64,000 nucleotides of DNA from Amygdalobacter indicium (GCF_029101545.1 NZ_CP118866.1:992001-1056000); one strand, 5' to 3'; positions 9,306-19,118 are shown, numbered from the stretch's first letter. The notes: generated by a model not told the origin, from the sequence alone. Made by a program: numbers and translations.

Positions 9306-10355
9306 TTAATTTTGCTGATCACTGCCTCCTTTCTCTGCCTGATCTTCAGCTACATATTTGTAGCTTTTTTCGTCGGTAATGATTTCATATTCAATTCCGG
9401 GATATTGACGTAAAATGTTTTTTACTTTTTTCAAAATTGCCGGGGGCGAATTTTCCGGAACAATCAGTTGTAGACGCCGAATTTTAATTTCAGCAGCTTT
9501 AATAGTCGGCCAATTGCCGTTTTGTCCTTGATAGCCGGCGAAGCTCAACAAACTTTGCGCCAAACCGCCGATTCTATTGCTTAGATAGTTGTCATCCTCC
9601 AAGTTGGGATTAGTTAAGTCAATACTTTTAATACTGGTAGCCACGCCGCCTGAGAAACGATTAATCGTAGGAAAATTTTTAGGTAAATTGGCATGATATT
9701 TACTTTGAAATTCATCTCCCCGTGCAAAATTCCCTTTGCTCCAGATGGTTAAGTTTTTTTCATCCTTATTTTCTCCCGCAGTGGAGCTTTTACCCAAAGT
9801 GCCGAGAGGATAAACATTCCACAAAGGTACCACGTAATAAAACTCTCTCTTTTTACGCCAAAGCAGAAGATTATAATCATAAACGGATTTATAGTGTATT
9901 TGATGTTTTGCCTCGTTAACACTGATAAAAGCTCGAAAATTAGTAATCAGTCGAGTGTTTAAGTTGCGGCTCCGACCGTTCATTTCTTGGAACAAATTAC
10001 TTTGGCGGCGTAAAAGATAATTGGCTGAAAGCATCCCGTCAGTAAATTTAAGCAATCTATCTGTAACCTGTGTGGGCAAACGTGCGGTCAACTTCCCGAG
10101 TAACTTCTGTTTCATATCCGCTTGCGAAAAACTGCCTGCAGCTGCAACAATAGCTTCCAGTTCCTGACAGGCGCTGTTACCGGCAGTATGCCATAACAAT
10201 TCATAATTAGCCATTTGCACCAGTAAAACCAAAACAAAGAAAAACAATAATGCACAAGGCAATATAACAGCTGCTTCTATACTGAAACTTCCGGGTTCGC
10301 TTTTATGCCTGTATAATTTGACTTTCTTAACTCCATTACAGTATTGCTTGAGCAT
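9306..10355 (-). CDS. TadE/TadG-like pilus-associated membrane protein
   Basis: A 349-residue protein whose N-terminus carries the Tad-type signature: a basic stretch, then GSFSIEAAVILPCALLFFFVLVLLV, which has the Glu-containing hydrophobic helix of TadE pseudopilins. The rest is predicted extracytoplasmic and is not recognised. AAAGGG lies seven bases before the ATG. The upstream gene stops one base before this start, so it is the third of a three-gene unit at 9.3-12.2 kb. In Tad systems TadE/TadG proteins assist Flp pilus assembly, but no flp, tadA, tadB/C or prepilin peptidase gene is in this window. The product could equally belong to an exporter-linked surface structure. Confidence 0.7.
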   Translation of the reverse strand: MLKQYCNGVKKVKLYRHKSEPGSFSIEAAVILPCALLFFFVLVLLVQMANYELLWHTAGNSACQELEAIVAAAGSFSQADMKQKLLGKLTARLPTQVTDRLLKFTDGMLSANYLLRRQSNLFQEMNGRSRNLNTRLITNFRAFISVNEAKHQIHYKSVYDYNLLLWRKKREFYYVVPLWNVYPLGTLGKSSTAGENKDEKNLTIWSKGNFARGDEFQSKYHANLPKNFPTINRFSGGVATSIKSIDLTNPNLEDDNYLSNRIGGLAQSLLSFAGYQGQNGNWPTIKAAEIKIRRLQLIVPENSPPAILKKVKNILRQYPGIEYEIITDEKSYKYVAEDQAEKGGSDQQN

Positions 10356-10356
10356 T

Positions 10357-11880
10357 TTATTCCCTTTCTTCCCGATATTTCGCCGGCTGCGGGCGTAAAA
10401 ACGACTGTTTCTGCTTATACTGTCTAAGCTTGCTGAAACGTGAACCGCACCAGGAAATTAAAAGTGAAGTTGTGCAGTAATATTTCCCCGGTTGATTAGC
10501 CTGTAGGGCCTGATAAAATCTTTGAAGTTTATGTTCCTGACTGTTAAATAACAAAAACAAACGGGCGTAATCCAAATAATCATGTGGAAATTTGGCCAAT
10601 TTACCGCTTATACCTCCGGCTTTAACAAAATGTTCCGGCAATAACGGCAAGGTATGTCCGCCCTGCAATTTTTTCAAATCGCTAAATGCTGCACAGGCCG
10701 CCGCAACTGCCGTCAGAAAGTTACATATAGCTGTCGCTGAAACCGGAATACCGAATAAAGCTGCAGCCAAAGCAATAATCTCGCCCCAAGCCAGATAAAG
10801 ACTCTGTTTGACTTTATCGTGCTTAATGGCAAAAAAATGTAAAGCCAGACGAATAGCGAAAATTTCGGTTTGTACCTGATAATAAGCCGCTTTACCGCCG
10901 GTAAACGCCATACAGGTTTCCAATTCATAGGGGGAGGAAAAACTGAGACTTTGGAAAAGTTGTCTTCTACCTGTATAATTATGCGAAATTTTATTGTCAT
11001 TCGGAATACTTTGCTCTTGATTTCTGACAGCACAAGCAAGAAAGGAAATCAAATACTCATCTAAAAGTATGGTATCTGCCAAAGGTACCTGCAATGATTG
11101 CAATTTTTGCATAATACCTTCCGCCGCATTGAACATCGCAGCAAATGAACTTACAGTCTGGGAATCCAATTTACTTTCAGCTTGCAAATGACGCATTTGC
11201 GCATAACCGTCAAAGCAATAATCCAAAGCTTTCAGCAAACCTTTCTGTAACAGTTTTTGCAAACGATTGCTTTTAGTTTTCTTTTCAGCGTCTTCCGTCT
11301 GAGGTGCAGATTTTTCCTGCTTTATTTCATCTTCAGTTTCTGCCATTTTTTTGCGTACATCATCAAGTTGCTCTTTAACACCGTCAGCTGATTTTGCCGC
11401 TTCTATACAACTGTTACTATTTCCGAATGCCCCTTTCAAATCTTGAAAACGCTGCTTAAAATTATTAATCAACGCTAAGGGCCAACGCGGCTTCATATAC
11501 TGCATAATTTCCTGTTTTAAGACATTTGTACTGCTCAAACTGTCAAGTGATTCGGCCTTTGATTTTATGCAATAACTCTGTTGCTGTCTTCGAGTCATAT
11601 ACGTAAATGCATCACTATTATTATCGCTTTCCGTAAATGCCGCCAAAGCATAACGCTCATACAAAGGACGTTTATAACTTGCCAGGACCTGTTGTAATTG
11701 CATATTGGCTAAATCAGGTACTGCAGCTTCAAAATAACGTAATCTTGCAGCCGGTAACAAAACAGCTTCCAACGTCATAACACCGGACAAAATTAAGCAA
11801 AACAACAAACTGACGCTTCCCTTTTCAAGTTGTCTCGCCTTAGTAGCTATCAAGTTCTTAAAAGTGCAGGAATATTTCAT
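10357..11880 (-). CDS. DUF5702-like / TadG-like membrane protein
   Basis: A 507-residue protein with one N-terminal hydrophobic helix (GSVSLLFCLILSGVMTLEAVLLP) followed by a largely helical extracytoplasmic region. This region has the conserved-looking YKRPLYERYALAAF near the start. Such proteins occur beside TadE-like genes in Clostridia and are usually annotated DUF5702 or TadG-related. The middle (residues 165-215) is a charged coiled coil. The ATG at 11880 is chosen over an in-frame GTG at 11889 because AGGTG lies six bases upstream. It overlaps the end of the small TadE-like gene by a few bases, so translation is probably coupled. Function is unknown. Confidence 0.65.
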   Translation of the reverse strand: MKYSCTFKNLIATKARQLEKGSVSLLFCLILSGVMTLEAVLLPAARLRYFEAAVPDLANMQLQQVLASYKRPLYERYALAAFTESDNNSDAFTYMTRRQQQSYCIKSKAESLDSLSSTNVLKQEIMQYMKPRWPLALINNFKQRFQDLKGAFGNSNSCIEAAKSADGVKEQLDDVRKKMAETEDEIKQEKSAPQTEDAEKKTKSNRLQKLLQKGLLKALDYCFDGYAQMRHLQAESKLDSQTVSSFAAMFNAAEGIMQKLQSLQVPLADTILLDEYLISFLACAVRNQEQSIPNDNKISHNYTGRRQLFQSLSFSSPYELETCMAFTGGKAAYYQVQTEIFAIRLALHFFAIKHDKVKQSLYLAWGEIIALAAALFGIPVSATAICNFLTAVAAACAAFSDLKKLQGGHTLPLLPEHFVKAGGISGKLAKFPHDYLDYARLFLLFNSQEHKLQRFYQALQANQPGKYYCTTSLLISWCGSRFSKLRQYKQKQSFLRPQPAKYREERE

Positions 11881-11881
11881 T

Positions 11882-12208
11882 TCAGGCACCTGCTTTCAAG
11901 AATTTTTTCACTTCGGCCGTCTCGTCTTTCAACCAAAAAATAAAATCAATTACATAATTACCGCGGCAATCAACTATGACACATTTAGGATGTCGTTCGG
12001 CTAAATTTTTGGCTTTTAATCCCGGTAAAGCAATAATTTCGCTGCTGTAACTCAGCATTTTTTCTTCCTGTCGCTGCTTATCGGCAGCCGTTAAATAAAC
12101 GCTGTTATAACGATCGCATTGAATATAGCTTATCAATATGCCGGCAAATGTCAGACAACAAAGGATAATTATCAAAGGTAAAATAATCGCTGCTTCCAAA
12201 CTCTTCAT
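11882..12208 (-). CDS. Small TadE-like pseudopilin
   Basis: A 108-residue protein that begins almost directly with the pseudopilin-type helix: MKSLEAAIILPLIIILCCLTFAGILI, with Glu at position 5 of the hydrophobic run as in TadE-like proteins. A perfect AAGGAGG precedes the ATG, the strongest ribosome binding site of the cluster, so this is probably its first and most expressed gene. The short C-terminal domain (about 80 residues) is not recognised. It may be a minor pilin-like subunit or assembly factor. Confidence 0.65.
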   Translation of the reverse strand: MKSLEAAIILPLIIILCCLTFAGILISYIQCDRYNSVYLTAADKQRQEEKMLSYSSEIIALPGLKAKNLAERHPKCVIVDCRGNYVIDFIFWLKDETAEVKKFLKAGA

Positions 12209-12375
12209 GTTTCATCCTCCTTGGCGTGAAGTATAAAGAGTATTGTTGCTTGCGGAAGAAGAATTTTAGCTGAAAAATTCGCAAAAAATTCGCTTGCATA
12301 TTACTTTAGTTTTATCACTGCTAAGTCATGCGGCTCAGCCGTAAACTGTCCTTACAGCTCAGCTTAGCAGAAAGC

Positions 12376-12407
12376 AGAAAAAAGCAGGTCCGTTCCTCGA
12401 ACCTGCT
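12376..12407 (-). terminator. Terminator of pheST
   Basis: On the minus strand AGCAGGT (12401-12407) pairs with ACCTGCT (12383-12389), followed by six T. It sits about 50 bases after the pheT stop. The remaining part of the 246-base gap up to 12454 shows no gene. Confidence 0.85.
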
Positions 12408-12454
12408 CTCCTCTTTTCTGTTTTTATGCCGTAGCGGCCAAAACGTCAAAAACT

Positions 12455-14869
12455 TTACGCTCTCAACGTATATGACTTTTCTTCCGCCTTCTTTATAATT
12501 TCAGCGATGTTATCCTTAACGTCTTCTTCTTTCAACGTGCGCTCAGGATGGCGATAAAGCAAGTTAATTGCTACCGATTTTTTACCGCGGGCAACTCTTT
12601 CGCCGCTGTAAACGTCAAAGACATCCACTTTGCTTAAATACGAATTGGCGTTCTGTTTGATTACGTCCAGCAAATTGCCGACCGGCTCGCTTAAATCCAT
12701 TTCAAAGGCCAAGTCCAGACTATATCCCGGGAAACGGCTGATTGGCTGCTGTTTACGAGCGAAAGTAGCTTGTTCCGTCAAGCTCCCGGCTTTGATTTCC
12801 ATGACTGCAACTTCACATTTGATGCCGAACGATTTCAGTACCTGCTTATCGACATAGGCAATAGTGCCGATTTTATTACCGTCCAGATGGACATAAGCAC
12901 TGCGATAAGGGTGATACATCGGTAAATCAGCCAAAGGTTGATAGGTGAAGCGTTCAGGCTTAATTCCTAGAGTCTCGGCTGTTTCCTGCAGTAAATTCTT
13001 TAACTCGTAGAACATGGAACCGGCTTTAGCCTGCGCATCATTAGAGAATATTGCTGCTATTAATTTGCTTTCATAGGAAGGCAAGCCTTCGGCATCCGGT
13101 ATGTTGTAATAGCAGTTGGCCAATTCAAACAGTTTGCCGCTGTCGTTGAACTGATTAACGTTACTGCTGATTACTCTTAAGCAGGCCGGCAGCATATCTG
13201 TACGCAAACAGGAAGTTTCAGTCGGCGCGTTACTGATTGTTACCTGTTGTAAACGGCGTTGATCGGTGAATCCTAATTTGGCGAATGTGTTGGGCGACTC
13301 AAAGCTTAACGTCATCATTTCGTAGAACCCCAAGGCTACACAGACATTCTTAATTTGGCGCTCATATAATTGCTTAGCGGTATATCCACCGGCAATTTGA
13401 GATTTCGGCATGCTCGAAGGGATATTATCGTAGCCGTAAAATCTTGCAGCTTCTTCCGCATAATCAGCCATGCATAACAAATCACGGCGCCAGTTGGGAG
13501 GCGTAACCGTGAATTTCTCCTGTTCTTCAGTGACTTGGCAGCCGAGTTGTTGTAATATATCTCGAACAAAATCTGCTGTTATTGTCGTTCCCAAGTAAGA
13601 ATTAATATCTTTAAGGGTAAAAGTTGTCGACGGCAAGGAGAACGGTGCCGGCTTAATTTGCAAAGTTTCGCTGACAACTTCACCTATGCCCAATTGTTCA
13701 ACTAACTCTAAAGCTCTGTTCAAACCTCTTACAGCTGTATCGGGATCGACAGCTTTATCAAATCGACCTGACGCTTCCGTCCGCAAATGGCAGGCTGCTG
13801 CCTGATGGCGTACAGTATCGGGGTCGAAATTGGCCGCTTCAAAGAAAATGCTTGTAGTATCCGCTTTGATTTCGGAGTTTTCGCCGCCCATAACACCGGC
13901 CAAAGCTAAAGGCTTGACGGCATCACAAATCAAAAGCATTTTATCGGTTAAAGTTCTTGCAACGCCATCCAAAGTTTGCAACTTTTCCCCGTTTACAGCA
14001 TAACGGATATTAATCTCTTTTCCCTCTATATCACGCAAATCAAAGGCATGCATCGGTTGACCGATTTCCAACATAACATAATTGGTAATATCGACAATGT
14101 TATTTATCGGTGTAATACCCAATGCTGCTAAACGGCGGCGCATCCAAGCAGGTGACGGCGCTATTTTAACATTTTTGACTACCCGACCGCAGTATCTGAG
14201 GCAGCCGGTTTCAGCCCGGTTACAGACGGTTAAATAGTTGCTGCTTTTATCTGTCAATGTCCCGATTACTTCATTATAAGGCAGGGGCGTAAACGTTTTT
14301 TTCAAAGTTATAGCAGTTTCCCGGGCTAAGCCTTCAACTGAAAGGCAATCGGGACGATTGGAAGTGATTTCAAAGTCCAGAATTTCGTCACCTAAGCCCA
14401 TATAATTCTGCATAGTTATACCTAATTCCGTAGTCGGCTCTAAAATCCAGACAGCAGAGGGGACAGCTTCCGGATAAACCTTGCTGTTGTAGCCTGTTTC
14501 AGCGACACTGCAGAACATGCCTTGAGATAAAACGCCGCGTAATTCGGTATTCTTAATTTTAGTGCCGTCGGCCAAAACAGCTCCGTCGACAGCTACGGGG
14601 ACTTTGGCGCCGACAAAGACATTTTCGGCGGCCGTAACAATCTGTAAGCGGGTGGAATTGCCCATGTTTACTTGGCATACCCGTAAATGCTCCGAATTTG
14701 TATGCGGTGTAATTTCTTCTATCTGTCCGACATATATACCGGAGAAATTACTGCCCGTAACGGAGATTGTTTCCACTTTGGTACCTGTTCTGGTCAGTTT
14801 ATCCGCCAAAGTACTCAAATTAACATTAATATCAGTAAAATCTCTTAACCACTCTATACTAACTTTCAT
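12455..14869 (-). CDS. pheT: Phenylalanine-tRNA ligase beta subunit
   Basis: The beta subunit of the cytoplasmic alpha2-beta2 enzyme that charges tRNA-Phe. At 804 residues it has full family length. The N-terminal tRNA-binding (EMAP-like) domain is seen in GIYVGQIEEITPHTNSEHLRVCQVNMG. The B3/B4 editing region, B5 domain (residues about 400-475) and the C-terminal anticodon-binding FDX-ACB domain (from about 710, SRFPGYSLDLAFEMD) follow in order. AAGGTGG precedes the ATG. It lies 15 bases downstream of pheS and forms the pheST operon with it, closed by a clear terminator. Confidence 0.97.
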   Translation of the reverse strand: MKVSIEWLRDFTDINVNLSTLADKLTRTGTKVETISVTGSNFSGIYVGQIEEITPHTNSEHLRVCQVNMGNSTRLQIVTAAENVFVGAKVPVAVDGAVLADGTKIKNTELRGVLSQGMFCSVAETGYNSKVYPEAVPSAVWILEPTTELGITMQNYMGLGDEILDFEITSNRPDCLSVEGLARETAITLKKTFTPLPYNEVIGTLTDKSSNYLTVCNRAETGCLRYCGRVVKNVKIAPSPAWMRRRLAALGITPINNIVDITNYVMLEIGQPMHAFDLRDIEGKEINIRYAVNGEKLQTLDGVARTLTDKMLLICDAVKPLALAGVMGGENSEIKADTTSIFFEAANFDPDTVRHQAAACHLRTEASGRFDKAVDPDTAVRGLNRALELVEQLGIGEVVSETLQIKPAPFSLPSTTFTLKDINSYLGTTITADFVRDILQQLGCQVTEEQEKFTVTPPNWRRDLLCMADYAEEAARFYGYDNIPSSMPKSQIAGGYTAKQLYERQIKNVCVALGFYEMMTLSFESPNTFAKLGFTDQRRLQQVTISNAPTETSCLRTDMLPACLRVISSNVNQFNDSGKLFELANCYYNIPDAEGLPSYESKLIAAIFSNDAQAKAGSMFYELKNLLQETAETLGIKPERFTYQPLADLPMYHPYRSAYVHLDGNKIGTIAYVDKQVLKSFGIKCEVAVMEIKAGSLTEQATFARKQQPISRFPGYSLDLAFEMDLSEPVGNLLDVIKQNANSYLSKVDVFDVYSGERVARGKKSVAINLLYRHPERTLKEEDVKDNIAEIIKKAEEKSYTLRA

Positions 14870-14884
14870 GTTTCCACCTTATCC

Positions 14885-15919
14885 TTACTTGAATTGCTCT
14901 AAGAAGCGCAGATTATTCTCGGAAAAATAGCGAATGTCCGAGATATCGTAGTGAGCCATACAAACTCTTTCTGCACCGATGCCGAAAGCAAAGCCGCTGT
15001 ACACTTCAGGATCAATATTGCAATTACGCAATACTTGCGGATGAACCATGCCGGCTCCCAGAACTTCAACGAAGCCCTCGTTTTTACAAGTGGGGCAGCC
15101 GCTGCCGTGGCATTTCCAACACGTTACGTCTACTTCACATGAAGGCTCCGTAAAAGGGAAATGATGCGGTCGCAGCCTAATTTCGGTATTTTCACCGAAT
15201 AAGGCTTTGGCCAGGTGTTTCAGGGTACCGACAAGATTACTCATGCTGATACCTTTATCTACTACCAGTCCTTCTATCTGATGGAATAACGGTGAATGAG
15301 TCGCATCGGCAGTATCCGGGCGATAAACCTTACCGGGGCAAATGATATAAATAGGCGGCTGTTGCGCCTGCATAACTCTAATTTGTACCGGCGACGTTTG
15401 GGTTCTTAAACAGATTTTATCATCGAGATAATAGGTATCCGATAATTCTCTGGAAGGATGGCCTTCAGGAATATTCAGCAAATCAAAATTATTCTTAACC
15501 CATTCTATTTCCGGTCCTTCGGCAATTTTGTAACCCAGTCCGATAAATATACGTTCCATTTCCATAATTGTTTTACTTATCGGATGTAAAGAGCCTAAAT
15601 GTTCGGCGTGCGGCGGTAAAGTAATATCAATCCGTTCACTTGCCTGCTGTTGGCGATGCGCCTCTGCTTCCAAACGAACTTTCAACTCTTCAAAATTACT
15701 CTCCAATTTGCTTCTTAATTCGTTAATTGCTTGTCCGAATTGCGGCCTTAATTCGGCAGCCAGTGTACTTAATGATTTCTGTAACTGCTTAATATCACCG
15801 TTTTTGCCGAAAAAAGCTAATCGCAAGCTTTCCAAACCGGCCTGATCATTGACTGTTTGCGCCTTTTCAAAGTATTTGGCGCCGATTTCTTTTAATTTTG
15901 CTAAATCAATTTCTGCCAT
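14885..15919 (-). CDS. pheS: Phenylalanine-tRNA ligase alpha subunit
   Basis: The catalytic subunit, 344 residues. It has an N-terminal coiled coil (residues 1-90) and a class II aminoacyl-tRNA synthetase core with motif 2 in HHFPFTEPSCEVDVTC and motif 3 in GFAFGIGAERVCMAHYDI. A Cys-rich CWKCHGSGCPTC insert probably binds zinc. AGGTG precedes ATG 15919. The upstream gap to the next gene is only 110 bases and holds that gene's terminator, so there is no room for a T-box leader, which is common before pheS in other Firmicutes. Confidence 0.97.
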   Translation of the reverse strand: MAEIDLAKLKEIGAKYFEKAQTVNDQAGLESLRLAFFGKNGDIKQLQKSLSTLAAELRPQFGQAINELRSKLESNFEELKVRLEAEAHRQQQASERIDITLPPHAEHLGSLHPISKTIMEMERIFIGLGYKIAEGPEIEWVKNNFDLLNIPEGHPSRELSDTYYLDDKICLRTQTSPVQIRVMQAQQPPIYIICPGKVYRPDTADATHSPLFHQIEGLVVDKGISMSNLVGTLKHLAKALFGENTEIRLRPHHFPFTEPSCEVDVTCWKCHGSGCPTCKNEGFVEVLGAGMVHPQVLRNCNIDPEVYSGFAFGIGAERVCMAHYDISDIRYFSENNLRFLEQFK

Positions 15920-15993
15920 ATTTCACCTGCACTTTTATAATAGCTATCATTATACTTCACCCCGCTATTGTCTGCAAAAATGCGCTATCCGGC

Positions 15994-16022
15994 AAGAAAA
16001 AGCCGGACTGTCGTGTCCGGCT
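15994..16022 (-). terminator. Terminator of proline iminopeptidase gene
   Basis: On the minus strand AGCCGGAC pairs with GTCCGGCT across a six-base loop, followed by TTTTCTTG. It lies 10 bases past the stop codon. Confidence 0.88.
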
Positions 16023-16031
16023 GTTTGCAAC

Positions 16032-16997
16032 TTAATTGAGTTTTAATTCATCCATAATTTGAATCAGGCGCTCCCTCGTCTCAGTTTCGGCAGAACTGTG
16101 TCCCGCCAGCGTGAACCAAAGTTTTGATCCCGGTAATTGCGTATGCAACGTATATGCGCCTGAGGGACGACAATCCAGATCGTAGCGTCCGTGGACGATA
16201 TAAACGGGAATATCTTTGATTTTATCGACGTTGCGCAAAATATACTGATCATCGCTGTCAAACAGGTGCCAAAACATTTTGTTGACAAAATAATGGCATT
16301 CCAAGCGCGCCAAAGCTACCTGTTCGGGCGTGGCAACGTCCGCCTCGTGCTTCAAAGTAGTAATTCGACTTTCCAGAAAGATAACCGAATACTCCCAGGA
16401 ACTCCACCTTTCTGCGGCAATAGACTTGAGCGTCTCGTCACTGCCTGTAAAAATGTCATAGTACGCCTTAACCAAATCACCCCGATTTCTCGGCGGAATC
16501 AAGTCACGATAATAGGCAAACTGTTCCGGATAATAATAAGATGCTCCGGCCTGACTCAGCCAATAAATATCATCCTGTCTACCTAAGAAAATACCGCGTA
16601 AGACCAACGAAAGGCAGCGATTCGGATAGTTAATGGCATAGGTCAAAGCTAAAGTTGAACCGAAAGAGCCGCCGAAAACATGCCATTTATCTATCTGCAG
16701 AAATTGCCTGATTTTTTCAATATCCTGTACCAATTCCCACATATTGTTGTCCTTAAGCTCGGCAAAGGGCAAACTTTTACCGCAACCGCGCTGATCGAAA
16801 AGAATGATGCGATAATACGACGGATCGAAATAGCGGGCCGAATCGTCGCCGATACAGCCGCCGGGGCCGCCGTGCAGGTAAACTACCGGTATACCGTCAT
16901 GGTTACCGCGTTCTTCAATATACAATTGATGAATATCGGAAACCTGCAACATCCAGCTTTGATTAATTTTACTGTTCATGTAAACGTTATGTGCCAT
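16032..16997 (-). CDS. pip: Proline iminopeptidase, alpha/beta hydrolase
   Basis: A 321-residue cytoplasmic serine peptidase that releases N-terminal proline from peptides. HGGPGG at residues 42-47 is the oxyanion-hole motif of the S33 family. The nucleophile Ser is at about 111 in GGSFGSTLAL, the acid Asp in YDLDCRP and the His in AGHSSAE near the C-terminus. Length fits the family. It stands as a single gene between pheS and the transketolase, with its own terminator. Confidence 0.9.
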   Translation of the reverse strand: MAHNVYMNSKINQSWMLQVSDIHQLYIEERGNHDGIPVVYLHGGPGGCIGDDSARYFDPSYYRIILFDQRGCGKSLPFAELKDNNMWELVQDIEKIRQFLQIDKWHVFGGSFGSTLALTYAINYPNRCLSLVLRGIFLGRQDDIYWLSQAGASYYYPEQFAYYRDLIPPRNRGDLVKAYYDIFTGSDETLKSIAAERWSSWEYSVIFLESRITTLKHEADVATPEQVALARLECHYFVNKMFWHLFDSDDQYILRNVDKIKDIPVYIVHGRYDLDCRPSGAYTLHTQLPGSKLWFTLAGHSSAETETRERLIQIMDELKLN

Positions 16998-17018
16998 TAA
17001 TCTGTCCGTCTTTCTTAA

Positions 17019-18977
17019 TTAGCCTAAAAAATGTTTCTTGACGTATGCAACAATATCCTCTGCCGTCAACTTATAGGCTTTTTGTAACCAGGCCTGTGTT
17101 CCTACTTGCCCGAATTCATCATTGACACCGTACTTCTTGAAGCGGACGGCGCAGGAATTTTCAGCTAAGCAGGCAGCCACAGCATCACCTAAGCCCCCGA
17201 TAACATTATGATTTTCAACTGTCATTATAGCGTTGGAGGTGGAAGCTGCATGTAAAATTGCTTTCACATCTAAAGGCTTCAAGGTCCACATATCAATCAC
17301 ACCGACAGAATAACCTTCTTTTTCCAACATTTGCATCGCAGCGTAAGCTTCACCGACCATCAAACCGCAGGCTATCAGCGTTACGTCTTTACCTGTATGT
17401 AAAATATTGGCCTTACCGATGACGAATTTTGCCTCGTCGTTATATATACGTTTGAAAGATTTACGGGTACTTCTGAAATAAGTTAAGCCTTTACGATCTT
17501 TAATCTGCAAAAGGGCCTGTTTGAACAATACTCCGTCTGAAATATCCAGAACCGTAGCATGGGGAACGGCTCTATAAAGCGCCAAGTCTTCAAATGGCAT
17601 ATGCGTACCGCCGTTATAAGCGGCACATACACCTTCATCCGAGCCGAATATTCTGACGGAATTGCCTGCATAAGCGACGGAAATAAAAGCATGATCGTAA
17701 CAGCGACGGGAAGCAAACGGACCGAAAGTATGGCAATAAGGCTTGTATCCGACCAAACTGAGGCCGGCTGCAACACCGATCATATTAGCTTCGCATATAC
17801 CGCATTCAACAACATTTTCCGGATGTTCCTGCCAGAATTTATAAGCACCGGAAGAATTAATCAAATCGGCATCCAAATACATAATCTTCGGATCGTCTTG
17901 CCGCATTTGTCGTAAGACGCTTAAGAAGTTATCTTTATTGGGCACATGATCTGTCCCGTCATAAACAACGGAGAATTCCGGTTCAGCTGCAGAAACACCC
18001 GTTTCATACATATTCGCCTGTATTCCGGCTAAATAACTGCGGCAAAATTCTTCACTGTTAGCTTCACTTTCCGCTACTACCCCTTTTACCTCATCCGCTT
18101 CTGTGCGATATTGTTGTAATTCGCTCTGTACAGCATGTAATTCCTCGGCTAAATGTTCATAAGCAGCTTGAGCTTCTTCCTGTTTAACCTGAATATGATG
18201 GTTCAGTTTCATTTCTTCCAAAGATTTGTAACCTTTGCCTTTAATTGTGTGCAACACTAAGCAATTAGGCTTGGTATTACCGTGAAGATTATCATTTTCA
18301 ATCTCCGTGATACTATCGGAAATTGCCGTGGCATTGTTACCGTCAGGCAAATTTTTCACATTAAAGCCGAAATCTCTCAGCTGCACAGCTAAATCCAAAT
18401 GGTTCAAAATATCTTTTGTATCACCGTCAAGCTGTTTGTTATTTTCGTCAATTATAAGATAAAAATTATTCAATTGATGTGCGGCAGCAAACATAATAGC
18501 TTCCCAGCATGAACCTTCATCCAATTCGCCGTCACCGACAATGCAGAAAACTTTCTGCTTGCTGCCGGAACGTTTCAAGCCCAATGCTATACCGCAAGCT
18601 GCACATATTCCCTGTCCCAGAGAACCGGCTGTCATATCGACACCGGGTGTTTTGGTGCGATCACAGTGACTGGGCAAATTACTTCCGCCCATGTTTAAAG
18701 TGTGTAACCAGGAGCGCGGGAAAAAGCCTTTAAGCGCTAAAGTCGCATAAACTGCAGGCCCTGCATGTCCTTTACTTACAACTAAATAATCCCGTTCGGG
18801 CCAATCAGGCTGTTGATACCTTACCTGCATCTTTTCTCCATATAAAACGGCTAAAGCGTCAACTATGGAAAGACTGCCGCTTAAATGGCCGAAACCCAAA
18901 TGCATAATTTCATCCATTAAAGCTAATCTGATTTGTAATGCCAACTCACGTAATTGTAAGTCTTTTTTCCTACTCAT
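17019..18977 (-). CDS. tkt: Transketolase, apparently a fusion of split-type N and C subunits
   Basis: A thiamine-diphosphate enzyme of the non-oxidative pentose phosphate pathway, 652 residues. The N-half (1-270) has the TPP-domain features GHLSGSLSIVDALAVLY, SKGHAGPAVYATLALKG and GDGELDEGSCWEA. Its wording (PSHCDRTKTPGVDMTAGSLGQG) follows the split, two-subunit transketolases of archaea and Clostridia. The C-half (from about 340) has the pyrimidine-binding and C-terminal domains (ECGICEANMIGVAAGLSLVG, GLMVGEAYAAM). A charged, coiled-coil-like stretch of about 65 residues joins the halves. GAGGT precedes the ATG. It probably runs as a single transcript, possibly with the downstream pip gene. 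Confidence 0.88.
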   Translation of the reverse strand: MSRKKDLQLRELALQIRLALMDEIMHLGFGHLSGSLSIVDALAVLYGEKMQVRYQQPDWPERDYLVVSKGHAGPAVYATLALKGFFPRSWLHTLNMGGSNLPSHCDRTKTPGVDMTAGSLGQGICAACGIALGLKRSGSKQKVFCIVGDGELDEGSCWEAIMFAAAHQLNNFYLIIDENNKQLDGDTKDILNHLDLAVQLRDFGFNVKNLPDGNNATAISDSITEIENDNLHGNTKPNCLVLHTIKGKGYKSLEEMKLNHHIQVKQEEAQAAYEHLAEELHAVQSELQQYRTEADEVKGVVAESEANSEEFCRSYLAGIQANMYETGVSAAEPEFSVVYDGTDHVPNKDNFLSVLRQMRQDDPKIMYLDADLINSSGAYKFWQEHPENVVECGICEANMIGVAAGLSLVGYKPYCHTFGPFASRRCYDHAFISVAYAGNSVRIFGSDEGVCAAYNGGTHMPFEDLALYRAVPHATVLDISDGVLFKQALLQIKDRKGLTYFRSTRKSFKRIYNDEAKFVIGKANILHTGKDVTLIACGLMVGEAYAAMQMLEKEGYSVGVIDMWTLKPLDVKAILHAASTSNAIMTVENHNVIGGLGDAVAACLAENSCAVRFKKYGVNDEFGQVGTQAWLQKAYKLTAEDIVAYVKKHFLG

Positions 18978-19118
18978 TGATCGTACCTCTTCTTTTAGGA
19001 CATTTGCCTTTAGTATACCGCAAAACAGCCTAATTACTCAAAAAAGCTGTCGACTGCTTTAAATTACAAATTTGTGCCGACAAGCAGCTTTTCTTTACCT
19101 TTTATGAGAATAAAATTA

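Noticed and set aside
12105..12299. Minus-strand frame overlapping the start of the small TadE-like gene
   Set aside because: It overlaps a better-supported gene with an AAGGAGG site; no own ribosome site or family.
15920..16031. T-box leader before pheS
   Set aside because: Only 110 bases are available, filled largely by the terminator of the upstream gene; no T-box sequence was found.
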